Positions 32,755-43,630 of a stretch of DNA of 45,188 nt are shown here, in pieces (the first letter of the stretch is position 1; every line of letters begins with the position of its first letter). The DNA lies in the NCBI GenBank assembly GCA_001970955.1, contig MPUH01000576.1, positions 1-45,188 on the forward strand, read 5' to 3'. Origin of the DNA: Stentor coeruleus (lineage: Eukaryota > Ciliophora > Heterotrichea > Heterotrichida > Stentoridae). The translations under genes were made by a program, and so were the position numbers. The notes beneath the pieces are model-generated. The model was not told the DNA's origin. It was given only the letters and a program-made list of their open reading frames with translations, and searched no databases.

Positions 32755-33948
32755 TTTATTTGAATTATATGCACTTTACGGTTATGGCGCTAATATGTAT
32801 GAAATATACTATTTCTAAGAGAGTTTAAGTGAAGGAAAAGCTAGAATTTATAATCGGTAATTGGAGGGGAGTAAGAGGAAAAAGCTAGTTTATTGGGTTG
32901 AGTTTGTTTTTTTAAATATTTTTTCAACTGTGAAATTGGCACATAGGCTAAAATTTGAAAAAAAATACATATTAACTGAAAGGGTTTATAAAAATATTCC
33001 CACCTTTTTCGTAGATTTAGGGATATGGGGTTGAAGAGTTTTATAAGCGGAAGAGAAATTTTAAGTAGTGAAGTGAAGGATTTGTGAAAAAAAATTTCGC
33101 GTTTTTTTCTTTGATTGCTTTTTTTATTTTTTTTCTGATTAAGAAGAGAAGTACCTGTTTTAGGAAGAGTTTTAAGTTATATAGGATTGGAAAATAATAG
33201 TTTTATTATGATTTGAATTTTTTAAGGATTTTTTTCGAAGTGATTTTAGAAAGTGAGAAGTTGATTTTAGAAGTTTAAATTTTATACAAAAGGAAAAGTT
33301 CATTGGGTATGTGTAAGTATTTGATGATTAATGCTAAGTGTTAAACATATAATATATATCATTCCTTTCAGATCTAAATTTGAAAATTATTATGATAAAT
33401 TGTCATTTGATTTGGATTTGGAAATTATATAACAAATATTGTTAGCTTTTAATGATAAAATTGAACAAAACTTTGCTTTCTTGTTTATAAGATTTATCAA
33501 GAGGATAAACCTATGCGGTTTTCTAAAAGCAAAGCTATAGAAATATATATTACACTGAAGATTTAACCTAATTTAAAAAGCATAAATAATCCTTGCATTC
33601 CTTTAAGAAAAAAAAATATCCAAACCTCAAAGCACTAATGATATTTTACAAAATTCAATCACCTTTCATAATTTAAACCCTAAAACTTCCAATCACAATT
33701 AAAAATTTCATTGAATTTCATTGAATTACCTTTAATTCCTACCTTTTTACAATTTCTATAAAAATTCACCCTTTCAACTCAACCTTTTACAATAAACTCC
33801 TTCAAATATTTTTAATATCTAAAATTTCATCATATATAAAATAAAAACTAAAAACCCACACTTTCTCTTAATATTTTTTACTCTAACTTAAACCTTATAA
33901 TAAACCCTATCTTTATTTTTTTAAGCTATCTTTTAATAATTGATCTTT
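32755..33948. promoter_or_regulatory. Divergent 1.2-kb intergenic region
   Basis: 32820-33330 is G-rich and C-poor on + (5' flank of the zinc-finger gene). From about 33560 it is G-poor (5' flank of the voltage-sensor-like gene) and carries AACCCTAA at 33676-33683. In between (about 33330-33545), a weak coding-like stretch is broken by a TAA and is probably chance. The tandem tttcattgaa repeat near 33707-33726 is short. Confidence 0.4.
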
Positions 33949-34581
33949 ATGGCAAGTAAATCATTCAAAGGCCTTTTCACTCCTGTTGAAGTAGTATCAA
34001 CAAACAATCTCCTGCGTATTGAGCAGGATCAATGCAAGTTGCAAATGTCTCGAATTTACTACTCAAACATTTTCAAGATTTTTTACTTTGCAATGATCAT
34101 TATATCAATAGTTTGTATTGGAGTTTCTTTATTCCAACTATACAATACTTCTTTATTCTTGCATATTATTGAAGCTCTTGTAACTGTCCTTCTAATATTT
34201 GAGACAATATACAGATGTATAATGCAAGGTTGGAAAAATTACTTTGAGCAAAAGTGGAATTTAGTTGATATTGGAGTGATTATTGCAAGTATTGGCTTAC
34301 TTTGGGTTGGGGTAAAAATAGGAGGAGGTGTAGGGGAGATAGACTCAGTAACAGCTGTTATCATAATAATCACACGAACTTTGGTGCAATTTCTAAGGCT
34401 AATCTCGTCAATAAAGAAAAAAAAAGAGCAAGATGTGCAGATAATAGACTTAAACGACATAAGTGAAAGTGATGATGCGATAAAAAAAGATAAAAAAATT
34501 AAGGAGCAGCCTCAAACTCATCATGAAAAGCTCGAAGAACACAAAAATGAATTTCAGGACTCCCAAGCTGATTTGCAATAG
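33949..34581 (+). CDS. Voltage-sensor-domain-like membrane protein without a pore
   Basis: A 210-residue protein starting at ATG 33949. It has four predicted membrane helices: about 43-64, 69-92, 103-121 and 136-155. The pattern FETIYRCIMQGWKNYFEQKWNLVD is characteristic of S2-S3 of voltage sensors: Glu85 near Arg89, then Asn104 and Asp107. The fourth helix has only Arg143 and Arg150 before a KKKK cluster, so gating charge is reduced. There is no pore helix, and the acidic S1 residue typical of Hv1 is not seen. The C-terminal 55 residues are charged and probably cytosolic. It is a stand-alone voltage-sensor-like protein or a channel accessory; function is inferred from layout only. Confidence 0.65.
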   Translation: MASKSFKGLFTPVEVVSTNNLLRIEQDQCKLQMSRIYYSNIFKIFYFAMIIISIVCIGVSLFQLYNTSLFLHIIEALVTVLLIFETIYRCIMQGWKNYFEQKWNLVDIGVIIASIGLLWVGVKIGGGVGEIDSVTAVIIIITRTLVQFLRLISSIKKKKEQDVQIIDLNDISESDDAIKKDKKIKEQPQTHHEKLEEHKNEFQDSQADLQ

Positions 34582-35627
34582 CTTTTATTAGATAAATATG
34601 AAATTTACATTTTATAAAAGCTATATAAAAAAACCTTCTAAGTTTCCCTTACTCCTTCAAGTCTTCATAAAAAACTAAGCATATCAAATACTTTATCATC
34701 ATCCAGTAAGTCTAAAATTTATAATAATTTTAATACATCAAGAAAATTCTTTCCCAATTTTCTTATAAATATATTCTTAAATATAATAATTTAAAAAACC
34801 TAAACATGATTACAATAAGCCTAGAATCATTTTTGAAGTATTGAAAAAAAGTTGAAATTTTTTTTGATAGATGGAATAATAGGAAAGTATTAAAAGAAAA
34901 GTAAAAGTTTATATGAGAAAGATTTTATTAAAAAAAATATTTGGTTCTTGAGGGTATTCAGATTGTAGGAGGAATTATAAGCTGAATAATTTTATTTCGA
35001 TATTGATATTGTAATGCTATTTAGTTGTAAAGGTTCTAGAATTAGAAATTAGATTGGAAAAAGAAGGATTTGTTGCTGTATTCGAGGATTTTTAGGTTTT
35101 GATATAGGATAAAGAGTGGGGATGATTTTGATAGATTTTTTATGGAGAAGTTCTTTGATTAAAGAATATATGATTATTACAAAGTTAGAATTTGGGAAAT
35201 AATAGAGAATTTATAGGATATAGGGTTTATATGATATAGAAAATTATAGAATAATACAAAATATACTTGACTATATTACTATAATATATAATTAAACATT
35301 TTAGTTTATTTCTGAATATTTATCCAAAATGATCTCTACAAGCTTTGCTAGGCAAACACAATTAAATATCCTAAATCCAAAAACTCAAACTTCAACTTTT
35401 CTTCTTTTAATCTGTTTATCAAAACAAAAATCCAATAAATTTTCAATAAAATCCATTATCATCATATTTCCTTAATATCCTATTTAAAATACTCACCACA
35501 TAAAAAATCCACAATTTTCCTTTTCCTAGCAAAACCCCCATAAAAGCCATAACCCTAATTTTTAATCACTAAACCTTTGCTATTTCCCCTTTAAAACGCC
35601 TTAATCCTATCTATTAATATATAATAA
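34582..35627. promoter_or_regulatory. Intergenic upstream of the CDPK gene
   Basis: 34582-34800 is mixed, then G-rich and C-poor to about 35270 (3' side of the previous gene). From about 35320 to 35627 it is strongly G-poor, with AACCCTAA at 35551-35558, 70 bp before the CDPK start. No ORF or RNA gene is seen in the middle. Confidence 0.4.
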
Positions 35628-37079
35628 ATGGGCTGCTGCGCAACACAAAAATCAAAGAAAACCCTTTCCCCAGAAAGTAAACTTATAACCTTACATATCG
35701 ACCCAGGAACTTTTGTCCTTACAAGCGAAAAACGTTTTCAAGAAGTTTATATTCTAAAATCTATTGTTAGTGCAAGTCATTATTATGAAGTTCGTACAGC
35801 AATACATAGAGAAACTAATGAAGAAAGGTCAGTAAAAATATTCCGTAAAGACTTAACACCTAAAATAGAATATGAAAAACTTAAACTTGAAATTGCAATA
35901 ACAAAAACTATTGATCATCCTAACATTATAAAATTTTTCGAAGTTTTTGAAGAACCTACCAAAGTGTATATTTCAATGGAAAAATGTAAAGGTGGAGAGT
36001 TGTTTGAGGAGATTTTAAAAAGAAAACATTTTTCTGAACAACAAGTTGCTAAAATCATGAAAGAAATTTTTTCTTCTTTGGCTTATATACATGAACAAGG
36101 CATTGTTCATAGAGACCTTAAGCCTGAAAATATTTTATTAGAAGATAAAGGTGACCTAATAAACATTAAACTTATAAATTTCTCAACAGCAACATTCATA
36201 ATCCAAGGGGAGTTTCTTAAAGGACTTATCGGGACAGCATATTACATTGCCCCAGAAGTAATCTCTAATAAATACAATGAAAAATGTGACATCTGGAGTG
36301 CAGGAGTAGTAATTTTTATGCTTCTCTCATTCTACCCTCCTTTTGATGGTAATTCTGATAAAGAAATATTACAAAAAGTTCAACATGGATCTATAAACTA
36401 TAATAACCCAATATGGTCTTCAATATCAAATCAAGCTAAAGATCTAATTTCCAAACTTCTTTGCCCAGAAGATCAAAGACTTTCAGCATCACAAGCTTTA
36501 TCTCATCCTTTTATTATAGAAAATGCTCATACATCAGATTTAGGTCAACAAAATCTTGTTTATGCTTTTCAAAACTTAAAAAATTTCAGGAATTCTAGCA
36601 AACTTAGAGATGCAATACAAACTTTTATAGCTACTCATTGTATAAGCGCACATGATTCTAAGATTTTAAAGGAAGTTTTTAAAACAATAGATACAAATGG
36701 TGATGGGAAATTAAGTAAAGAAGAACTTTTAACACATTATAAAAATGTTATGGGAGATATTCATGCTGAAGAAGAAGTAAATCAAATAATGAATGAAGTT
36801 GATACTGATAATAATGGGTTTATAAATTATACTGAATTTTTAAAAGCTTCGATTTCGCAGAAAACTTTAGCATCATCGGAAAATCTTAGAAGGGCTTTTG
36901 ATATGTTTGATATTGATAATAGTGGAAGTATTTCAGCTGCGGAACTTAAGAAAGTACTTCAAGGAGGGAATAATACAAATGATCATGTGTGGAAACAAAT
37001 TATTAAATCTTTTGATCAGAATGGTGATGGGGAGATTGATTTGAGAGAGTTTGAAGAAATTATTACTAGAAGCTTATAA
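35628..37079 (+). CDS. CDPK-type protein with degenerate ATP-site motifs and four EF-hands
   Basis: A 483-residue calcium-dependent protein kinase by layout. It begins MGCC, which fits N-myristoylation plus palmitoylation. The kinase domain (about 35-296) keeps Lys70 (SVKIF), HRDLKPEN (161-168), YIAPE and DIWSAGV. However, the glycine-rich loop is lost (IVSASHYYEV, no Gly) and the metal-binding DFG is NFS (184-186). After the junction segment come four EF-hands with good loops: DTNGDGKLSKEE (355-366), DTDNNGFINYTE (392-403), DIDNSGSISAAE (428-439) and DQNGDGEIDLRE (463-474). Calcium sensing should be intact while phosphotransfer is doubtful, so it may be a pseudokinase. Single exon. Confidence 0.92.
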   Translation: MGCCATQKSKKTLSPESKLITLHIDPGTFVLTSEKRFQEVYILKSIVSASHYYEVRTAIHRETNEERSVKIFRKDLTPKIEYEKLKLEIAITKTIDHPNIIKFFEVFEEPTKVYISMEKCKGGELFEEILKRKHFSEQQVAKIMKEIFSSLAYIHEQGIVHRDLKPENILLEDKGDLINIKLINFSTATFIIQGEFLKGLIGTAYYIAPEVISNKYNEKCDIWSAGVVIFMLLSFYPPFDGNSDKEILQKVQHGSINYNNPIWSSISNQAKDLISKLLCPEDQRLSASQALSHPFIIENAHTSDLGQQNLVYAFQNLKNFRNSSKLRDAIQTFIATHCISAHDSKILKEVFKTIDTNGDGKLSKEELLTHYKNVMGDIHAEEEVNQIMNEVDTDNNGFINYTEFLKASISQKTLASSENLRRAFDMFDIDNSGSISAAELKKVLQGGNNTNDHVWKQIIKSFDQNGDGEIDLREFEEIITRSL

Positions 37080-37156
37080 GCAAATTAATCTCTAATAACA
37101 CATTTTCTAAGTAAATTCATTAAAATTAATTCCTCTATCACATAAACTTGAAAAAA

Positions 37157-38728
37157 CTAATTATTAGTCTCCAAAATAGACAACCTCTCTTGTTGTGACA
37201 ATTCATCATCATCTGAGCTTTCAATTAATTCCTCAGACAACAAAGGTATTTTATTTAAATTCCTCAAATGTTGATTATAATTCATCATCATCATATTAAC
37301 AAAGTGAACCCTAATCTTCCCAAGTCTAAATTTTAAATTATTCGTTGGAAGCATTTTTCCAATTATATCTTTATATAAAAATATATCATTTGGTCTTATA
37401 GCCCCCCAATAATAATTTTTATAATGCACATCTTCTTTTTCAATAGTCTCAAGTTTCTCATTAATCATATCAAGTATATTTGCCAAAACAATATTATTAG
37501 TATCAATTCTATATCTTCTCCATAAACGATTAAATCTTTTAGCACCAGCTTTTAAGAGGATTTCTTTTAAAGATCGACAAGTTTTGTTTAAAATTTTAAT
37601 TATTCTTTGGGTTATATAAAAGTAAATAATTGTTGATACAAAGGATGTGAGTAAAAGTATCGAGATGACAAGGTTAATAATAAGGGAATAACTATCAGTA
37701 AAAGTACTTTCAACAACTTTAGAGTCATAAGAAGCTTGATCAAAACAATAAATAATAATATAAGTTGGGGTATTTGTTGGATAAACAAGTTTTCTATAAC
37801 AAGTATAAAATGTGCTGTCAATAGATTCAAAAGTAAAAGGAATAATATCAGAACCGTTAAGCATTTCATCCCAAAGATCTTCTGAAAACCCAGTAAGACT
37901 TTTTTCAAATAATCTTGTACCAAAAGGTAATATCCATGGACTCAAAATAACAAATCCTTTTATTGTTGCTACTATCAATATAATCTCTTCATCTTTTTTA
38001 GTTGATAGTATTAAGTTTTGTATTTTATCTAAATTTACGTCAATACCCGCAACACATATTTTGTCAATATATGCTTTTAATGTTTTTGATATGGTAATAA
38101 CATATTCTCCTGTAACTGCATCAATATAAGGCTCAGATGTTACAACCTGATCTTGATTAACTAAAGCTTCATAAAACCATTCTCTTACTATTGGAGTATA
38201 AGATTCAGGCATTTTTTGGCCGGGGTAACAATAGAAAAGTTCATCTTGCTCAAAGCCAAAATACATGAAATTTAGTGATTTTTCTTCGATTTTAGGAAAT
38301 ATGATGTCCATTGGCTTTGAAGCATTTATAAGTTGAATACCTACTTGTGATATGTCAGGGTAATATTTCGAATGAAAAGCTCCAGTGTTGCTCAATTTTA
38401 CATTTTCTAAGAAAGGGTTTGAAAAAATTGCTGGAATCTGGGATTGGATAAGGTAACCATTTGTTATCATCATCATCGCTTCTGCCATGAAATTCACTAT
38501 TTTGCAATATTTCTTAAATTCTAAGGTTAGAGTGATCGAAGCAAGTTCTAATGATTTTAAAAGATTATTTTTGTATAGGTATTCTTGGTTTGAAGATAAA
38601 GTTGTAGAAATAAAGTAACCCATCCAGTCCAATAATAGTTTTATTAGAAGTGCAACAATTAGTACTCCAATAAATATCATAATTCCAACGAAGATCATAG
38701 TTTGTGTTCTTATACTCCAAGTTTTCAT
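37157..38728 (-). CDS. Cache-domain transmembrane receptor with short cytosolic tail
   Basis: A 523-residue protein. A membrane helix (about 11-34) is followed by a large extracytosolic region with a double-Cache fold: the motif YTPIVREWFYEAL (177-189), then TSEPYIDAVTGEYVITIS (197-214) and VAGIDVNLDKI. A second membrane helix (about 347-371) leads to about 150 cytosolic residues. Cache domains bind small ligands such as amino acids. The tail is basic and then acidic, with no kinase, cyclase, phosphodiesterase or methyl-accepting domain that I recognise. The downstream partner is therefore unknown. It converges on the CDPK gene with 77 bp between. Confidence 0.82.
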   Translation of the reverse strand: MKTWSIRTQTMIFVGIMIFIGVLIVALLIKLLLDWMGYFISTTLSSNQEYLYKNNLLKSLELASITLTLEFKKYCKIVNFMAEAMMMITNGYLIQSQIPAIFSNPFLENVKLSNTGAFHSKYYPDISQVGIQLINASKPMDIIFPKIEEKSLNFMYFGFEQDELFYCYPGQKMPESYTPIVREWFYEALVNQDQVVTSEPYIDAVTGEYVITISKTLKAYIDKICVAGIDVNLDKIQNLILSTKKDEEIILIVATIKGFVILSPWILPFGTRLFEKSLTGFSEDLWDEMLNGSDIIPFTFESIDSTFYTCYRKLVYPTNTPTYIIIYCFDQASYDSKVVESTFTDSYSLIINLVISILLLTSFVSTIIYFYITQRIIKILNKTCRSLKEILLKAGAKRFNRLWRRYRIDTNNIVLANILDMINEKLETIEKEDVHYKNYYWGAIRPNDIFLYKDIIGKMLPTNNLKFRLGKIRVHFVNMMMMNYNQHLRNLNKIPLLSEELIESSDDDELSQQERLSILETNN

Positions 38729-39422
38729 AATAGTTTATCTATTTATTAATTTACTTAAACTAGATTTAGTTATAAGGTAAGATTTTATAATTATTTTTGA
38801 AGCTTTATGGAAAATTATCCAGCTTTTAAAAATTCCTTTTATATCTTGAGAAACTTAATTTTTGTTTTTTAGGTAAATCATTTTTATAAAGATGCTAAAT
38901 TTTCGTCATTTTGAAGTTCTTTTCCAAAGAATATTTTTAATTTGTTCTCAACTTTAGGAAAAATTTTAAGGTTTTTTATTTGAATTTTGTTTAGCTTTAT
39001 GAAAAAGATTTTTTAGGAATTTAATAAATTATTTTGTAAACATGGTTTTATGATTGCATATTAGCATGTTGTTTTTATGTTTTTTTCTACTGGGAAAATA
39101 GATGAAAGTTGGTGATTTTTTATAGTTCTGCAAATGATTGATTTTATTATAAGAAGTTATATTAATTTCACTACTGGGTCATCACAGTAAATACACTTTA
39201 TTTTTGTCTTTATTAATTATAGTAAGAAGATTTTAAAGATATCATAAGTTGTTATATTGGAGAAACACAAAGATGGTAACGATACAAATAATTTAAACAG
39301 TAGAGATATTATATGATGATGCTTAGAAAATAGCTTATAAATATAAAATATGTACTTTTAAGGGTCTGATAATCTCAAAACTTTGATATCAATTGCATTA
39401 TCACCACATCTTATAATCTATA
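38729..39422. promoter_or_regulatory. Divergent region between Cache receptor and hypothetical gene
   Basis: About 690 bp, mostly C-poor near the Cache gene and turning mixed towards the rightward gene. No AACCCTAA element or other recognisable site. Confidence 0.35.
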
Positions 39423-40154
39423 ATGTCAGAACCAAATACTCCAAAAACAGGATTTAAAAGAAGCCTTACTCTAGAGACTATTCCAACATTAAAGATCCCT
39501 TTTAATAGATTAAATACTCATCAAGATCTAACCAAGCCTACGGTAACAGAGATTCAAATACCTAAGGTATTTTTAATAAATGTGCCTGCAAATCTTTGTC
39601 CTTCATTTGCCCAAAAACCTATAAAAAAGCGTTCTTTTAAAAGTAAACTCTCATTAATGATAGATTTCGGGTTAGCTCCTGATACTCCATTATATCAAGT
39701 TGCATCTCAGGTAAAAACAGCAAAGCCTATACATCGTACAATCACCCTTTCAGATTTCATGAGTAAAAAAAATGTCAGAAGACTTTTTTCAAGCCATGAC
39801 CTAGGCTCAGTTCGAGATGGGCTTAAAAGACAGTCTATGATCGCCGAATATCAAGTGAAAAAATCTTTAACTCTTGCTAAATCCCCACAGAAAATGGATG
39901 AAAATATAGCTTTTCGTTGCCAAACCTCAAAAAATCATTCAAGAAACAAACTAAGTTATTTTTCAACAGCTTCTAACTCATCCCCAAAGAAAAGCCATAA
40001 AAAAGAAATCAATAAATTTAATGAAATCCTCCAATCATGTGACCATCTTCTTAAAGATAATAAAAAAACCTTACAAGATCTAAAAGCTTCAGCTAGAAAT
40101 CTGAGTCAATCTTTGTCGAGATTTCCTCTAAAAGTAAGAAGTATTATTAAATAG
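39423..40154 (+). CDS. Hypothetical basic phosphosite-rich protein
   Basis: A 243-residue protein of unknown family, rich in Lys, Ser and Thr, with Pro-directed sites near the start (NTPKTG) and later (SPQKMD, SSPKKS). It has repeated basic-Ser patterns (FKRSLTLET, KKRSFKSKLS, LKRQSMIAE) like basophilic-kinase sites. The C-terminal 45 residues form a likely helix (FNEILQSCDHLLKDNKKTLQDL). There is no signal peptide or membrane helix. The composition resembles the exon-2 part of the CNBD protein at 4102, but I see no clear homology. Confidence 0.6.
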   Translation: MSEPNTPKTGFKRSLTLETIPTLKIPFNRLNTHQDLTKPTVTEIQIPKVFLINVPANLCPSFAQKPIKKRSFKSKLSLMIDFGLAPDTPLYQVASQVKTAKPIHRTITLSDFMSKKNVRRLFSSHDLGSVRDGLKRQSMIAEYQVKKSLTLAKSPQKMDENIAFRCQTSKNHSRNKLSYFSTASNSSPKKSHKKEINKFNEILQSCDHLLKDNKKTLQDLKASARNLSQSLSRFPLKVRSIIK

Positions 40155-40780
40155 TATAGTAAATTATGTCTAAAAGGGTAAAATTCGACTCAGTTGTCAA
40201 ATTACAAATGGAAAAAGGGTGTATTAAGGGTGATTCATCCAAAACACACTTTTANGTGTATTAAGGGTGATTCATCCAAAACACACTTTTAGTGAAAAAA
40301 ATCGATGAGAAAGATACTTTTTCAGACCCGACCCCAACATAAGAATTTTATGAGAACAGATTTTATTGTAGGGAAGGATCTTAAGAATAGTTTGACGAAT
40401 TTTAAAGCAAATATATTATATGGAGAATAAGGAGATGTTGGTTGATATTTTAGATAAGGTTAAGATTTAGTTGAGAAAAGTTGAATACAATTTTTATGAA
40501 CTACTTTTTTAGGTTTATTTTATTAGAAACTACATACAAATATTGCATAAGTTAGTATTACATATTTATATATTTTTTAAAGATTATAAATTTATCTACT
40601 CTAACTATATGGTAATAACAAATGCTATATTTTTTCTGTTAATAAAAGATATTTATTCTTACAAAAATACGCAAATTAACTACGATATTAAAAGGTATTA
40701 TAGATAGTTAGAGTTTTTTGATATGCTTTTTGTTTAAACTTTTTAAAAGTAAATTTTAATAGTCTGATCTAAATTTTAAG
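40155..40780. other. Intergenic with assembly join at 40255
   Basis: Mostly AT-rich. It contains the duplicated 36-bp segment around an N (listed separately). 40290-40480 is C-poor on +, as expected 3' of the rightward gene. Nothing else stands out. Confidence 0.4.
40219..40291. repeat. Perfect 36-bp duplication around a single N (assembly join)
   Basis: 40219-40254 and 40256-40291 are identical, separated by an N at 40255. It is the third such unmerged overlap in the window. Confidence 0.85.
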
Positions 40781-42992
40781 CTAACTATTATATCTAATTA
40801 ATAAGTTGTTGTCGTCAATAGTCCAAACTTTTTTTTGATTATTTTTTTCGAAGTTTATATCAATATGCTTTCTTCCAAATTTTATATTGTCAAGAACTGC
40901 TTTTTTATTTTTTTTAAACTTAAAATTTTCTAATATACTCTCAAAAAAGTTCAAAATCGCCGCAACAGCACCAAACATACCGAAAATAGAACCTATTATC
41001 CCTGAAAGAAAAATCCATAAACTTTGTTTAAAAGTTCTATGTGTAAAAAGTCCTGAATTACTTTTAAAAAAAAATATCATAACCTTAAGCTCAGTAGAAA
41101 TAGGCAAATCAATTTCTAATCTTTTTGAACCTTGTAAAGGGAATTCTTCAGAAGAAACATGATATCCTGTAAGATCATTGTCCCAAATAGAAGACTCAGA
41201 TTTAAACAATGATGGAGTTAAAGTATAATAAAACTCACTAGCTTCTGAGCCTATAAATACATAGCTTTTTGGTGTATAAATTTCATTTTTGATACTACTG
41301 ATTTCATTAGGAATAGAAGAGTCACTTGTTACATTTACATAAATTTCTGATGCGTAACTGAGTTTTTCTTTAGAATTAATAAAAATACTCGCTTTACCAA
41401 GAAGTTCACAATCATAACATGTAAATTTTACAGCACATTCTCCATTTTCTATTATTTTACATGAATATTTAAATGAAGATCCATAAAGATTAGTAGCATT
41501 TATTAAAATCTTCTGATTGCACATACCATTTTCACCACACTCATCCCCATATCCAGCAAATATAGTTGTTATTTCAAGTTTTTTAGCTGTAAAATTCTCA
41601 ACATCTTCATCAAGTATAATCAAAGGAACAAGCCCTTTTGTTTCTTGAATATTATTTGTTACATACTCAATTATCGATGATCCTACAAAAATTATAGAGA
41701 TCAATAAGAAAATCAAAGAGAATAATCCCCCGATTTGATTTTTCATCAATTTCATTGGTTCAAATAATTTGTAATTGTGCTTATCTTTATAAAGATCAAT
41801 AAGACTTAGCTTGTTTCTACAATTAAATACTAATAAAATAATAGTTGTAGACAATAAGAAAAAGGTCACTACAACGAAAATATAAATAAGACTGATATGA
41901 TTATTTGATGAGCTATACATTTTTGGTTGGACTGATGAATAATTTTGATTTAATTTAACTGCAGTAGGAATTTTACTACCTGTTGGACAATTAAGTCCTG
42001 CTGGGCATTCAAAGCATATTATTGACCCTGGTTCATTGTTAAATGTTCCTTCTGGACATGGCAAGCATTGTCTAAAAGATGATCCACCTTTATTAGCATT
42101 GTAGGTTCCAAGAGGACAAAGTTTACAATTTTCATTTCCCATTGTTTCTGAGTAAGATCCAGGCTCACATTCTATACAACCCTGGTCTGATTTGTAGGTA
42201 CCTTTTGAGCATACAGGATCACATTCACCTATAGAGCAGATTTCTTTCATATCGATATAGCTAAAATCGTAATTGCCTGATAAAAATAGAGGAATCCAAC
42301 CTTGGTATGAACCTCCTCCAAATGAATATATTCGATCTCTATGGTATGTAAATGCGGAGTAGTAAACGTAAGAAAAATGATCGGGATGCCAATAAACTGA
42401 CCCATTAGGTTTAAAAATAGCAGCATCTGCTGTTAAATCAAGAAGCCATGATTGTCCTCCAACTTTTACATAAGCATCGTTTAGCATAACTTGAAGTCCA
42501 TTCGAATAAGAATAGTAATCAAAATAAAAGTATTCCCAAGAATTTGATGGAATATTAAATGCCAAGTATCCATTAATTCCTAAATCATCTGCATCTCTTC
42601 CTTCTAAACTGTAAAAAATATTACCAATAATAGAGCATTTCGAATAATACTTTGGAAAATATGTTGATAGTTTTGTATATGTAATACTTCCTATATCAAA
42701 TTGCCATAGTTCTCCTGAAATTCCAGAATTTGTCATTCCTCCATGTATATAAACTAATGGAAATTTCAATGCAATACATGCCCCTTTAGTATCTCTTGGA
42801 ACAACATCAGATTTTGGTATCAACTTTTTCCAAACAGAATTCAATGAATTATATATATACATATCATTTTTCAACCCTGATGCATCTTCACCACCAAAAA
42901 GCACCATAGCATCTCCATCTGAATCAACTGCATGACTATGTCTTGAAGTAGGTACATCACCTGACATACTTTGCGCTCTCCATTTTTCTTCT

Positions 42993-43014
42993 TCAACATT
43001 AAATCAACATTAAA
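42993..43014. repeat. 11-bp tandem duplication breaking copy B
   Basis: TCAACATTAAA occurs twice back-to-back. Copy A has a single equivalent unit at about 28059-28069. The extra 11 bp shifts the frame by two bases. Confidence 0.9.
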
Positions 43015-43615
43015 TACCCACATGTTGTTATAAATATTATCTAAAGATATCCCACCAAATAAATACAATTCCCCATGAATCGCAGCCATTGAAGCATGTA
43101 ATCTTTTTTCAGGAGTTTCATTTAATTCAGATAACAATGTTGAATTTCCTGTATCTAAATTAAATGCATATAATTCATTTGAGAATGACCCATATGCATA
43201 GTTATAACCTCCAAAAACATATAAGATATTTCCATTTAAATGTATTCCATATGAATCTAAAGGAAACCAAGGCAATTTATCATCTATAGTCCACAAAAAA
43301 TCTTCTCCATTAAGATTGACCTTAAGCGCTGGCTCATACCATCCAACATATCCTGAAAGAATATAAAAATACCCATTATATACAAAACTTCTATGATATG
43401 CTCGATTAGCTTCAGTTTCATTAGGATTAGTAAGTTCAATCCACATTTGATCATCTATACAATACTTATAAAGCCTTAGAAGCCATTCATATTCTGAATA
43501 TCCATTTGTCATATAAATGCATCCATTATAATACGACATAGTACTATAACTATATGCACCTATTTCCTCACCATAATTATTCATTTTATTCCACTCAAGT
43601 GATGTTATATTCAAT

Positions 43616-43630
43616 CTAAATATTTCTTAC
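43616..43630 (-). other. 15-nt intron of Kelch/Cys-rich copy B
   Basis: Sense sequence GTAAGAAATATTTAG. Same position and phase as the intron of copy A, with a single base difference. Confidence 0.92.

Noticed and set aside
33330..33560. Rightward coding-like stretch (PFRSKFENYYDKLSF ... FNDKIEQNFAFLF)
   Set aside because: It is broken by a TAA that no local-type intron removes, has no homology that I recognise, and sits where composition suggests only a 5' flank.
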